From Alphaproteobacteria bacterium (GTDB lineage Bacteria > Pseudomonadota > Alphaproteobacteria > Sphingomonadales > Rhodothalassiaceae): a DNA stretch of 7,049 nt. Positions 1-5,969 of the stretch are shown here, piece by piece. Each line of letters begins with the position of its first letter. Positions within the stretch are counted from its first letter, which is position 1. The notes under the pieces are model-generated. The model searched no databases, had not been told where the DNA came from, and saw nothing but the letters and a program-made list of their open reading frames with translations. Location of the stretch: assembly GCA_003694205.1 (NCBI GenBank), contig RFKS01000278.1:1-7049 (forward strand), read 5' to 3'. Both the position numbers and the translations under genes were made by a program.

Positions 1-564
1 ATTGTAGCTCACCCCGTTGGGCAGGGTCTCACGATATTGCGGATAGTGACAATAGGCCTCGCCGTCGTCGTGAATGACGCGGAACGGGGCCCGGCAGTGG
101 GTGTTCGGCGACTCGTGGGCGACGAAATCCTCGATGCGCTCTCGCGGCACCGCCTTGCCGTTGATGAAGAGCTGCCCATTGCGCATCTGGATACGGTCCC
201 CGGGCAGGCCGATCAGACGCTTGATATAGTCGGTGCGCTTGTCGGCGGGCAGCTTGAAGACGACGACGTCGCCACGCTCGGGCTCGGAGCCGAAGATGCG
301 GCCGCGGAAAAGCGGTGGACTGAGGATGATCGAGTGCCGCGAATAGCCATAGGGATATTTCGAGACGAAGAGATAGTCGCCGACCATGAGCGTCGGCAGC
401 ATCGATTCGGACGGAATGTTGAACGGCTCGAAGAAAAAGGTGCGAATGCCGAGCGCGATCAGCAGTGCCGAGACGATGATCTTGATCGCCTCGACGAGTC
501 GATCCCGTCCCGCCGGCGCCGCCTGCGCCGTCATCGTCTGCGAGCCCTTGTCCGTTTCACTCAT
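1..564 (-). CDS. lepB: Signal peptidase I (leader peptidase), 3'-truncated by window edge
   Basis: This is the membrane serine protease that removes signal peptides from exported proteins on the periplasmic side of the inner membrane. The first 188 residues are visible and the frame stays open at the window edge; family members are usually about 250 aa, so the last quarter or so is missing. The N-terminus is cytoplasmic, followed by one membrane helix at about residues 23-45. Next comes the catalytic serine box NIPSESMLPTL, with nucleophile Ser54, and then the general-base Lys115 in DYIKRLIGLPGDRI. The GDNR-type box E must lie beyond position 1. The ATG at 562-564 is preceded by AGGA with a 7-nt spacer. 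A near-copy of this start module lies just upstream, out of frame. lepB follows acpS by 67 nt and is probably the downstream part of the same operon. From memory, rnc and era usually follow lepB in this group. The identity is secure. Confidence 0.97.
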   Translation of the reverse strand, partial: MSETDKGSQTMTAQAAPAGRDRLVEAIKIIVSALLIALGIRTFFFEPFNIPSESMLPTLMVGDYLFVSKYPYGYSRHSIILSPPLFRGRIFGSEPERGDVVVFKLPADKRTDYIKRLIGLPGDRIQMRNGQLFINGKAVPRERIEDFVAHESPNTHCRAPFRVIHDDGEAYCHYPQYRETLPNGVSYN

Positions 565-593
565 CTTGCTGTCCTGAATTCATCTTGTGTCCT
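561..593 (-). repeat. Duplicated ribosome-binding site/start module before lepB
   Basis: Two near-identical segments lie in tandem with a period of about 19 nt. The upstream copy (593 to 580) reads AGGACACAAGATGA. The downstream copy (575 to 561) reads AGGACAGCAAGATGA. They differ by one inserted G. Each holds a Shine-Dalgarno-like AGGA followed by an ATG. The downstream ATG (564-562) opens lepB. The upstream ATG (583-581) opens an out-of-frame ORF of 8 codons (MNSGQQDE) that ends at TGA 559-557, overlapping the first bases of lepB. It could be an old tandem duplication or a tiny coupling leader. The repeat is seen directly; any function is inference. Confidence 0.5.
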
Positions 594-596
594 TTG

Positions 597-619
597 CGCG
601 CGGCGCATCAAGCCGCGCG
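597..619 (-). other. GC-rich stem-loop between acpS and lepB
   Basis: Perfect 8-bp inverted repeat, CGCGCGGC and GCCGCGCG, around a 7-nt loop, lying 12 nt after the acpS stop codon. On the transcribed strand the stem is followed by CAAAGGAC rather than a run of T, so it is not a classical intrinsic terminator. It sits just upstream of the lepB start modules. It could be a processing or stability hairpin, or partial polarity relief between the two genes. In DNA this GC-rich a chance origin is possible. Confidence 0.35.
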
Positions 620-631
620 TGTCCGTGCCTG

Positions 632-1063
632 TCAACCATTGTCCGCGACGAGTGCCGCCACCTCCGGCGAGATGGCGGTGATGACGACGATGGCCTGTGC
701 CCAGGGATCGTCATCGGTGATGGTAAGATCGATGCGCGCCGTCATGCCCGGCGGCGTCAGAGCACGCAGGCGGGCCGCGGCACCACCGTCGAGCACCATG
801 GTCGGCTTGCCCGACGGCAGGTTGACGACACCCATGTCGCGCATGAACACACCCTTCCGGAAACCGGTTCCGAGCGCCTTGGCGCAGGCCTCCTTGGCGG
901 CGAAGCGCTTGGCATAGCTCGCGGCGCGGTTGGCGCGGCCTTCGGATTTCGCGATCTCGGTCTCGGTGAAGACGCGAGCGATGAACCGCTCGCCCCAGCG
1001 CTCGAGCGAGCGCTCGATGCGGCGGATGTCGATCATGTCGTTGCCGAGGCCGATGATCACCAT
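632..1063 (-). CDS. acpS: Holo-[acyl-carrier-protein] synthase
   Basis: AcpS transfers the 4'-phosphopantetheine arm of coenzyme A to a serine of acyl carrier protein, turning apo-ACP into the active form needed for fatty acid synthesis. It is a cytoplasmic homotrimer in the family. The product is 143 aa, within or slightly above the normal size. The N-terminal family motif is [13 protein letters not shown], with Mg-binding Asp9. The second motif is [16 protein letters not shown], with metal-ligand Glu58. An SGKP segment at 84-87 and the C-terminal strand region [17 protein letters not shown] follow. The frame is open further upstream, but the ATG at 1061-1063 gives the canonical MVIIGLGND start and lies 5 nt after the pdxJ stop, with a modest GGTGAG upstream. 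The tight spacing indicates translation coupled to pdxJ. No key residue is missing. Confidence 0.96.
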   Translation of the reverse strand: MVIIGLGNDMIDIRRIERSLERWGERFIARVFTETEIAKSEGRANRAASYAKRFAAKEACAKALGTGFRKGVFMRDMGVVNLPSGKPTMVLDGGAAARLRALTPPGMTARIDLTITDDDPWAQAIVVITAISPEVAALVADNG

Positions 1064-1068
1064 CGCGC

Positions 1069-1806
1069 TCACCGCTGCGGCTGGCGGGCGGTGTCGATCA
1101 CCATGCGCATGCGCTCGATGGCCGCGACAAAGCCGACGAAAATGGCCTCGCCAACAAGGAAATGACCGATATTGAGTTCCACGATTTCGGGAATCGCGGC
1201 GACAGCGGCCACGGTCTCGTAACTCAGTCCATGGCCCGCATGGATCTCGAGCCCCAATTCCGCCCCGCACCTCGCCGCAGCGCGCAATGCCTCCAGATGA
1301 CACTCACGATCATCGGGCGGGGCGTCGCAATAGGCGCCGGTATGCAATTCGACGGCATCGGCACCGATCTCGCGCGCCGCCTCGATCTGCGCGATCTCGG
1401 GGTCGACGAACAGACTGACCCGGCTTCCGGCCTCGCGCAGACGCGCGACCACCGGTGCGAGATGCGCCTTCTGTCCGGCTGCGTCGAGACCGCCCTCGGT
1501 CGTCAGCTCCTGCCGCCGCTCGGGGACGATGCAACAGGCGAAGGGGCGGTGGCGGCAGGCGATGGCCACCATCTCGTCGGTCGCCGCCATCTCCATATTG
1601 AGCGGCAGCACCGCCTCGCGGGCAAGTGCGGCGATATCGTCGTCGGAGATATGGCGGCGATCCTCACGCAGATGCGCGGTCACCTGGTCGCCGCCGGCGA
1701 CGGCGACGAGACGGGCCGCACGAAGGGGGTCGGGGTGCACGCCGCCGCGGGCGTTCCGAAGCGTCGCCACATGATCGATGTTGATGCCAAGGCGGATCCG
1801 CTCCAT
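1069..1806 (-). CDS. pdxJ: Pyridoxine 5'-phosphate synthase
   Basis: PdxJ condenses 1-deoxy-D-xylulose 5-phosphate with 3-amino-2-oxopropyl phosphate to form pyridoxine 5'-phosphate, the ring-closing step of the DXP-dependent vitamin B6 pathway. The product is 245 aa, against 243 in E. coli. It shows the TIM-barrel signature blocks in order: [12 protein letters not shown] (9-20), HLREDRRHI with His45, LNMEMA with Glu72, [15 protein letters not shown] (94-108), VELHTGAY (152-159), HAGHGL with His192, and [10 protein letters not shown] (212-221). His45, Glu72 and His192 match the E. coli catalytic residues by position. The longer open frame upstream is discounted because [12 protein letters not shown] is the family N-terminus and has GAGGTGA upstream. 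The gene starts 7 nt after the DUF2062 stop, and its Shine-Dalgarno overlaps that stop codon. This pathway is typical of Alpha- and Gammaproteobacteria. Confidence 0.98.
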   Translation of the reverse strand: MERIRLGINIDHVATLRNARGGVHPDPLRAARLVAVAGGDQVTAHLREDRRHISDDDIAALAREAVLPLNMEMAATDEMVAIACRHRPFACCIVPERRQELTTEGGLDAAGQKAHLAPVVARLREAGSRVSLFVDPEIAQIEAAREIGADAVELHTGAYCDAPPDDRECHLEALRAAARCGAELGLEIHAGHGLSYETVAAVAAIPEIVELNIGHFLVGEAIFVGFVAAIERMRMVIDTARQPQR

Positions 1807-1813
1807 CGTCACC

Positions 1814-2407
1814 TCAGACGCGATGCGCCATGTCGCCGGGCCCGACCCGGTCGTCTCTCGCCTTGCGCTCGCTGACGGCAATGATCCGGAGGCGCCGTGA
1901 TTCCTGGAACCGTTCGAGCGCGCGGCGCAACGGCCAGTAGCTCGCGAACCAAGTGAGCACCGCGAGCGTGACCCCGCCGACAGACATCGGCCACAGCAGT
2001 GATTCAATCATGACCGCCGGGTGCGCGACCAGGAGGTCGATGCTCAGGCGCTCGGCCTCGGCGGTCGGCGGCAGTCCGAGAATCCAGGTGCCGACGCGGT
2101 GGATGAGCAGCCAGATAAAGGGAAAGGTCCAGGGATTGCCGACGAGCGTCCCGATCCAGGCGGCAATCACATTGCCGCGCGTGACGAGGGCGAGCCCCAT
2201 GGCGCCGATGAGATGGAATCCCATGAAGGGCGTGAACGAGATGGCGATGCCCGAAGCGACGCCGGCGGCGATGCCGTGTGGGCTGTCCCGAAGCCGGGCA
2301 AGCCGGCGCCAGAGATACTTCCCCGAACGCCTCCAGCCGCTCGTCGGCCACAGGGCGTTACGCACGCGCTGCCACCAGCGAAGCGGTATCCTGCGACGGA
2401 AGAGCAT
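1814..2407 (-). CDS. DUF2062 family inner-membrane protein
   Basis: The product is a 197-aa membrane protein of unknown function. It has a basic, tryptophan-rich N-terminus (about residues 1-42), then hydrophobic segments at about 45-77, 80-112 and 132-157, and a charged cytoplasmic-looking tail from about 160. The two blocks that made me assign DUF2062 are FTPFMGFHLIGA (58-69) and GTLVGNPWTFPFIW (86-99). The second has paired small and proline residues typical of a re-entrant or kinked helix. The start MLFRRRIPLRWW agrees with what I recall of alphaproteobacterial homologues. The closest purine-rich stretch (AGGA) is 12 nt upstream, so initiation may be weak or coupled to pyrE, which ends 25 nt before. 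It is kept between pyrE and pdxJ/acpS in relatives as I recall, which suggests a growth-linked envelope role, but none is established. Confidence 0.88.
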   Translation of the reverse strand: MLFRRRIPLRWWQRVRNALWPTSGWRRSGKYLWRRLARLRDSPHGIAAGVASGIAISFTPFMGFHLIGAMGLALVTRGNVIAAWIGTLVGNPWTFPFIWLLIHRVGTWILGLPPTAEAERLSIDLLVAHPAVMIESLLWPMSVGGVTLAVLTWFASYWPLRRALERFQESRRLRIIAVSERKARDDRVGPGDMAHRV

Positions 2408-2432
2408 CTTCGGCGATAATCCTTTCCAGCTC

Positions 2433-3014
2433 TCAGTTCAGACCCCGGCTCCCCGGCTTCTGCGCCGGGATCGCCGCCAGTTCGGGCGGCAGCGCCTCGG
2501 GCGGATAGGCGGGAATATCCAGCCGCGCGAGCGAGACAAGCGGCACACCGACATCGGCCCGTCCTCCCGACCGGTCGACCAGGCAACCGGCGCCCGCAAC
2601 CTCGCCGCCGGCCTCCCTGATCGCGGCGATGCATTCGCGCGAGGAAAGCCCTGTGGTGACAATATCCTCGATCATGACCACCTTTTCTCCCGGTTTCATG
2701 GCGAAACCGCGGCGAAACTGCATGTGATCCCGATCACGCTCGGCGAAGATGAAGCGGGCGCCAAGATGACGCGCCGTCTCGTAGCCGACGATGATGCCCC
2801 CCACCGCCGGCGAGGCAACGGTCGGAATCTCCCCGAACGCGGCGCGCACCTTCTCCGCCAGAGCGCGGCACAGGCGCTCAGCGCGGGACGGCTCCATCAG
2901 CACCAGCGACTTCTGCAGATAGAGGGCGCTGTGCAGGCCCGAACTGAGGACGAAATGTCCCTCGAGAAGCGCTCCCGCAGCGCGGAATTCCTCGAGCACG
3001 GCCTCGCTGTCCAT
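2433..3014 (-). CDS. pyrE: Orotate phosphoribosyltransferase
   Basis: PyrE joins orotate to PRPP, giving orotidine 5'-monophosphate and pyrophosphate, the fifth step of de novo pyrimidine synthesis in the cytoplasm. The product is 193 aa. The PRPP-binding loop is [13 protein letters not shown] (112-124), with the acidic pair Glu116-Asp117. The N-terminal substrate segment is [14 protein letters not shown] (23-36), and [14 protein letters not shown] (69-82) is the usual second nucleotide-binding block. [10 protein letters not shown] (95-104) corresponds to the flexible active-site loop in the PyrE subclass common in Alphaproteobacteria. The ATG at 3012-3014 has GGGAGA 8 nt upstream. rsh ends 87 nt before with no terminator visible, so read-through from rpoZ-rsh is likely. 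The C-terminal tail from about residue 175 is proline-rich and probably variable. Confidence 0.96.
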   Translation of the reverse strand: MDSEAVLEEFRAAGALLEGHFVLSSGLHSALYLQKSLVLMEPSRAERLCRALAEKVRAAFGEIPTVASPAVGGIIVGYETARHLGARFIFAERDRDHMQFRRGFAMKPGEKVVMIEDIVTTGLSSRECIAAIREAGGEVAGAGCLVDRSGGRADVGVPLVSLARLDIPAYPPEALPPELAAIPAQKPGSRGLN

Positions 3015-3101
3015 GGCGTCGGTCTCCCAGGGCGGGCAGGTTCAGGGGCGCAGCTAGCACGCCGCTCCCGCCGCCGCAACATTCCCCGGCGTACAAGGGC
3101 T

Positions 3102-5258
3102 TCAGCCGCGCAGCCGTTCCGCCGAGCTGACGACTCGGGTCGCCCTCAAGGCCGTCACGATGTCGGTCAGGTGCTTGACCCCGCGCACCTCGACATCGAC
3201 CAGCATGGTGTAGAATTCGCGATCGCGTTCGGTGATCTTGAGATTCGAGATATTGCCACCGTGCTTGGCCACGGTCGAGGCGATGGAGGCCAGTGCGCCC
3301 ATTTCGTTGGCGACCACGAGCTGCAGTCGGCCGGCGAAGAATTCGTCGTCGCCCTCGCCGAGCTGCCAGGCGACATCGAGCCAGATCTCCGGTGTCTCCG
3401 AATAGGCGGCCAGCGCCTCGCAGTCGATGGTGTGGATCATCACCCCGGCGCCGCGGCTGATGATACCGACGATACGATCGCCCGGCAGCGGATGGCAGCA
3501 GTCCGCAAGATGCACGGCCATGCCCGGCGTCAGGCCGGAGATCGGGATCGCTTCGCCCCTGAGCTGCGCCTTGTCCCAGTCGCCGCTCCAGTCGCGTTTG
3601 ACCGGCGGCAGTCCCTTTGCGTCGGCCTTGAGCGTGATGCCGGGAAAGCAGGCGCGCAGCACGTCGCCGCTGTCGAGCTCGCCGCGGCCGACATCGACCA
3701 GCACATCCTCGACATGCGCCCGCTTCAGCTTGCCGAGCGCCGCCTCGATGGCGCGATCGGAAAAATCGACATCCTCGGCCGCAAAGGCGCGCTCGAGAAT
3801 GCTGCGCCCGAGGCTCAGATATTCCTCGCGCTGCCTTTGCCGGACGTGGCGCCGGATCGCCGAACGCGCCTTGCCGGTGACCACAAAGCTCTCCCAGCGC
3901 GGGCTCGGCGTCTGTCCTCGCGAGATCAGGATCTCGACCTGGTCGCCGTTGTGCAGCTGGTGACGCAGGGGCACCAGCCGGCCGTTCACCTTGGCACCCA
4001 CGCACTGGTTGCCGATTTCCGTGTGCACCGCGTAGGCGAAGTCAACCGGCGTCGAGCCGCGCGGCAGGGAGATGAGCTCGCCCTTGGGACTGAAGCAGAA
4101 AACCTGGTCGTTGAACATCTCGAGCTTGGTATGCTCGAGGAATTCCTCCGGATTGTCGGCGTTCTCCAGGATCTCGAGAAGGCCCCTGAGCCAACGATAG
4201 CGCGACCCTTCGACGGCGTCGGCCTGCTGCTTGTATTGCCAGTGTGCGGCGACCCCGAGCTCGGCCACCTCGTGCATCTCGCGGGTCCGGATCTGGACCT
4301 CGATGCGGGTCTTGCGCGGGCCGATGACGGTGGTGTGGATGGACTGGTAGCCGTTGCGCTTGGGCGTCGAGATATAGTCCTTGAAGCGGCCCGGCACCAT
4401 CGGCCACTTGCCATGCACGATGCCGAGGGCGCGATAACAGGTCGGGATGTCGTCGACGATAATGCGAAAGGCAACGACATCGGAAATCTGCTCGAACGGA
4501 ATATGGGCGGCCTCCATCTTCTTCCAGATGGAATAGGGATGCTTCTCACGACCCTGGACCTCCGCCTCGATGCCTTCTGCGGCCAGCGTTTCGCGAATTT
4601 CGGCCGACACATCCTCGACCAGCGTCCCGGCTTCCTTCCTCAGGAAAGCGAGACGCGCCGAGACCGTCTCATAGGCCTCGGGCTCGATCTCGCGGAAGGC
4701 CAGCTCCTCGAGCTCATCCTTCATGCCGCGGATGCCGATCCGCTCGGCGAGCGGCGCATAGATCTCGAGCGTCTCAAGCGCGATGCGGCGGCGCTTCTTC
4801 GGGTCGCGGATGAAATGCAGCGTCCGCATATTGTGCAGCCGATCGGCGAGCTTGACGAGAAGGACCCGAATATCGTGCGACATGGCGAGCACGAACTTGC
4901 GGAAATTCTCCGCTTGCCGGCTGTCGTCGGCCTGCATCTCGATCCGCGACAGCTTGGTCACGCCGTCCACGAGTTCGGCAACCTTTTTGCCGAAGAGGGC
5001 TTCGATCTCCGAAATCTCGGCCCGGGTGTCCTCGACCACGTCATGCAGGAGCGCGGTGGCGATGGTCGCGCTGTCGAGCTTCATGCCGGTAAGGATTCCG
5101 GCAACCTCGAGCGGGTGCGAGAAATAGGGGTCGCCGGACGCCCGGGTTTGCGAGCCATGCGCCTTCATTGAATAGACATAGGCACGGTTGAGCAGCGCCT
5201 CGTCCGCATCGGGATCGTAGGCCTTCACCCGCTCAACAAGCTCGTATTGCCGAATCAC
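3102..5258 (-). CDS. rsh: Bifunctional (p)ppGpp synthetase/hydrolase, RelA/SpoT homologue (Rsh)
   Basis: This enzyme makes (p)ppGpp from ATP and GDP or GTP during starvation and also degrades it. It has 718 aa, normal for a long Rsh. The hydrolase HD domain carries His48, His72-Asp73 (LLHDVVEDT) and Asp139/Asn143 (LADRLHNMRT), so hydrolysis should be intact. The synthetase domain has GREKHPYSIWKK (237-247), Asp260, RFKD (291-294, the RXKD form of bifunctional enzymes), PKRNGYQSIHTT (299-310) and EVQIRT with Glu320. The TGS domain spans about 383-445 with His412. A zinc-finger-like part has HTIDC (609-613) and DCCHPLPGD (586-594). A C-terminal ACT domain begins at about 645. The start is GTG: an in-frame TAA lies three codons upstream and the MIRQYELVERV N-terminus matches relatives as I recall. 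Its own Shine-Dalgarno is poor (AAGG, 4-nt spacer). This may be the only Rsh in the cell, as is typical of Alphaproteobacteria. Confidence 0.98.
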   Translation of the reverse strand: MIRQYELVERVKAYDPDADEALLNRAYVYSMKAHGSQTRASGDPYFSHPLEVAGILTGMKLDSATIATALLHDVVEDTRAEISEIEALFGKKVAELVDGVTKLSRIEMQADDSRQAENFRKFVLAMSHDIRVLLVKLADRLHNMRTLHFIRDPKKRRRIALETLEIYAPLAERIGIRGMKDELEELAFREIEPEAYETVSARLAFLRKEAGTLVEDVSAEIRETLAAEGIEAEVQGREKHPYSIWKKMEAAHIPFEQISDVVAFRIIVDDIPTCYRALGIVHGKWPMVPGRFKDYISTPKRNGYQSIHTTVIGPRKTRIEVQIRTREMHEVAELGVAAHWQYKQQADAVEGSRYRWLRGLLEILENADNPEEFLEHTKLEMFNDQVFCFSPKGELISLPRGSTPVDFAYAVHTEIGNQCVGAKVNGRLVPLRHQLHNGDQVEILISRGQTPSPRWESFVVTGKARSAIRRHVRQRQREEYLSLGRSILERAFAAEDVDFSDRAIEAALGKLKRAHVEDVLVDVGRGELDSGDVLRACFPGITLKADAKGLPPVKRDWSGDWDKAQLRGEAIPISGLTPGMAVHLADCCHPLPGDRIVGIISRGAGVMIHTIDCEALAAYSETPEIWLDVAWQLGEGDDEFFAGRLQLVVANEMGALASIASTVAKHGGNISNLKITERDREFYTMLVDVEVRGVKHLTDIVTALRATRVVSSAERLRG

Positions 5259-5294
5259 CTGACCTTACGCCCCTGCGACACAACGAACGCCTCC
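5255..5294 (-). promoter_or_regulatory. Candidate 8-codon upstream ORF overlapping the rsh start
   Basis: A strong Shine-Dalgarno GGAGG (5294-5290) lies 31 nt upstream of the rsh GTG, too far to serve it. It is 8 nt from another GTG (5281-5279), which opens an 8-codon ORF predicted to encode MSQGRKVR. The stop TGA (5257-5255) shares the four bases GTGA with the rsh start codon (5258-5256), a classic stop-start overlap for translational coupling. rsh itself has only a weak, close AAGG. I infer that ribosomes may load on the short ORF and re-initiate on rsh. A TTG two bases upstream of the GTG and an ATG at 5301-5299 open a different 3-frame alternative that runs into rsh. No product is proven. 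Confidence 0.4.
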
Positions 5295-5353
5295 GTTCCA
5301 TAGCAGATAAGGCGTCGGGACGCGTGGTTGAAGGGCTATAGGAATGCGCGCGC

Positions 5354-5381
5354 ACCGCGCCGCGGTCGGCGGTAAACCGCG
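5354..5381. repeat. Two adjacent palindromes in the rpoZ-rsh gap
   Basis: Four half-sites follow one another: ACCGCG (5354-5359), CGCGGT (5361-5366), GCGGT (5369-5373) and ACCGCG (5376-5381). The first two form a palindrome with one central base. The last two form one with a 2-base centre and 5-bp arms. In the rpoZ-rsh transcript the segments can also pair in alternative ways, for example CGCGGT (5381-5376) with ACCGCG (5366-5361) across a 9-nt loop. This could be an operator, a pair of competing hairpins or a weak rpoZ terminator without a T run. GC-rich composition raises the chance of coincidence. Apart from this cluster and the short ORF, the 142-bp gap holds no convincing promoter. Confidence 0.4.
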
Positions 5382-5401
5382 TAGCCGGGCGGCGGACGGT
5401 T

Positions 5402-5713
5402 TCAGGCCGCGTCGCCGTTCTCGCCGCTCTCGGCCTGCTGTGACCGCAGCATCACCGCCAGATCGTCCTCTTCCGGCTCGTCGATCTCGACATGCTTCTG
5501 CATGCCACGGATCATCGCCTCGCGCAGATTCTCCGGCTTGATCTTCTCCTCCGCGATCTCACGCAGGGCGACCACCGGATTCTTGTCGTCATCCCGCTCG
5601 ACGAGCAGCGGTGCACCGGCAGCGATTTGCCGCGCACGCTGGGCCGCAAACAGGACGAGCTCGAAACGGTTGGGAACCTTGTCGACGCAATCTTCGACGG
5701 TGACGCGAGCCAT
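5402..5713 (-). CDS. rpoZ: RNA polymerase omega subunit
   Basis: Omega is the small core subunit of RNA polymerase that clamps and stabilises the beta-prime subunit; in E. coli it also helps form ppGpp site 1. The product is 103 aa. The conserved part is the first two thirds: [20 protein letters not shown] (1-20), the AAQRARQI helix (23-30), and [18 protein letters not shown] (41-58). The tail from about residue 74 is acidic and unconserved in character (EIDEPEEDD, ending SGENGDAA), as is common in Alphaproteobacteria. The frame is open further upstream to 5818, but that stretch covers the promoter; ATG 5711-5713 has AAGGA with a 7-nt spacer and gives the family N-terminus. rpoZ is the first gene of the run and lies 142 nt (5259-5401 inclusive 143) before rsh, the same neighbour pair as rpoZ-spoT in E. 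coli. Confidence 0.96.
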   Translation of the reverse strand: MARVTVEDCVDKVPNRFELVLFAAQRARQIAAGAPLLVERDDDKNPVVALREIAEEKIKPENLREAMIRGMQKHVEIDEPEEDDLAVMLRSQQAESGENGDAA

Positions 5714-5755
5714 GCCGGTATCCTTGACATATCCGGATTTGGGAAAGAGCGCGGC

Positions 5756-5784
5756 TGTATAACGCCTCAGCCGCGCGCTGTCAA
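5756..5784 (-). promoter_or_regulatory. Sigma70-type promoter of rpoZ
   Basis: A perfect -35 hexamer TTGACA (5784-5779) is followed by a 17-bp spacer and a -10 hexamer TATACA (5761-5756), which matches TATAAT at its first four bases. Transcription would begin at about 5749-5747, leaving a 5' leader of about 35 nt before the rpoZ ATG. This is the best promoter I can find in the window. With no terminator seen downstream, it may feed the whole run to lepB. The housekeeping-type sequence suggests constitutive expression. Confidence 0.65.
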
Positions 5785-5841
5785 AGCCTTGCGTCACCGG
5801 ACCGCGACGCCCACGCACCCGTCTCGCCGCCGGCCGGCGTT

Positions 5842-5861
5842 CATGCTAGAGCATGCTCCAG
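5842..5861. repeat. Direct and inverted repeat in the divergent rpoZ-lipoprotein region
   Basis: Two 10-bp units lie head to tail: CATGCTAGAG (5842-5851) and CATGCTCCAG (5852-5861). The same bases form two overlapping palindromes, CATGCT-AG-AGCATG (5842-5855) and GAGCATGCTC (5849-5858). It lies about 57 bp upstream of the rpoZ -35 box and 108 bp before the lipoprotein start, so it could be an operator for either gene. The TAGAGCATG core also recalls the start of palindromic intergenic repeats I remember from Rhizobiales genomes, so it may be a repeat remnant. The rest of 5785-5969 holds a small hairpin (5889-5904, CCCGTT/AGCGGG) and no promoter I can defend for the plus-strand gene. Confidence 0.45.
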
Positions 5862-5969
5862 GTAGGAGGGAATAGACCTCGGGGTTGTCCCGTTGCCCAG
5901 CGGGCGGGCGGGGGGATCGTGTACGGTGTGCGCATCCGGCACGGAAGAACGGGGAAAGGGAGGAGGCTG

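Noticed and set aside
37..681. A 214-codon plus-strand frame opposite lepB
   Set aside because: The minus strand reads as a clear signal peptidase with Ser54 and Lys115; the plus-strand translation is low-complexity and crosses the lepB-acpS gap.
1807..2007. Upstream extension of the pdxJ frame to 2007
   Set aside because: It overlaps the DUF2062 coding sequence, and the family N-terminus [12 protein letters not shown] with its Shine-Dalgarno begins at 1806.
3015..3101. A terminator or separate promoter between rsh and pyrE
   Set aside because: I found no stable stem with a T run and no hexamer pair at proper spacing; the gap looks like read-through.
1953..5171. A 1072-codon open frame on the plus strand, antisense to rsh, pyrE and part of the DUF2062 gene
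   Set aside because: It mirrors codons of secure minus-strand genes across gene boundaries, is rich in Arg, Asp and Gly with no recognisable domain, and long antisense frames are expected in DNA this GC-rich.
5252..5256. A GANTC (CcrM-type methylation) site at the rsh start codon
   Set aside because: It is fixed by the conserved GTG-ATT-CGG coding sequence and is not placed in a promoter, so a cell-cycle role is unsupported.
5724..5729. A plus-strand TTGACA near the rpoZ start as a promoter pointing to the lipoprotein gene
   Set aside because: No -10 element occurs at 16-18 bp; the nearest TGTATAAC is 28 bp away.
5714..5818. N-terminal extension of rpoZ to 5818
   Set aside because: The extension covers the TTGACA/TATACA promoter and has no family similarity; ATG 5713 has a good AAGGA and yields the conserved MARVT start.
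5853..5969. Start of the lipoprotein at ATG 5853, adding 39 residues
   Set aside because: It would bury the signal peptide, has no ribosome-binding site, and lies inside the repeat at 5842-5861.
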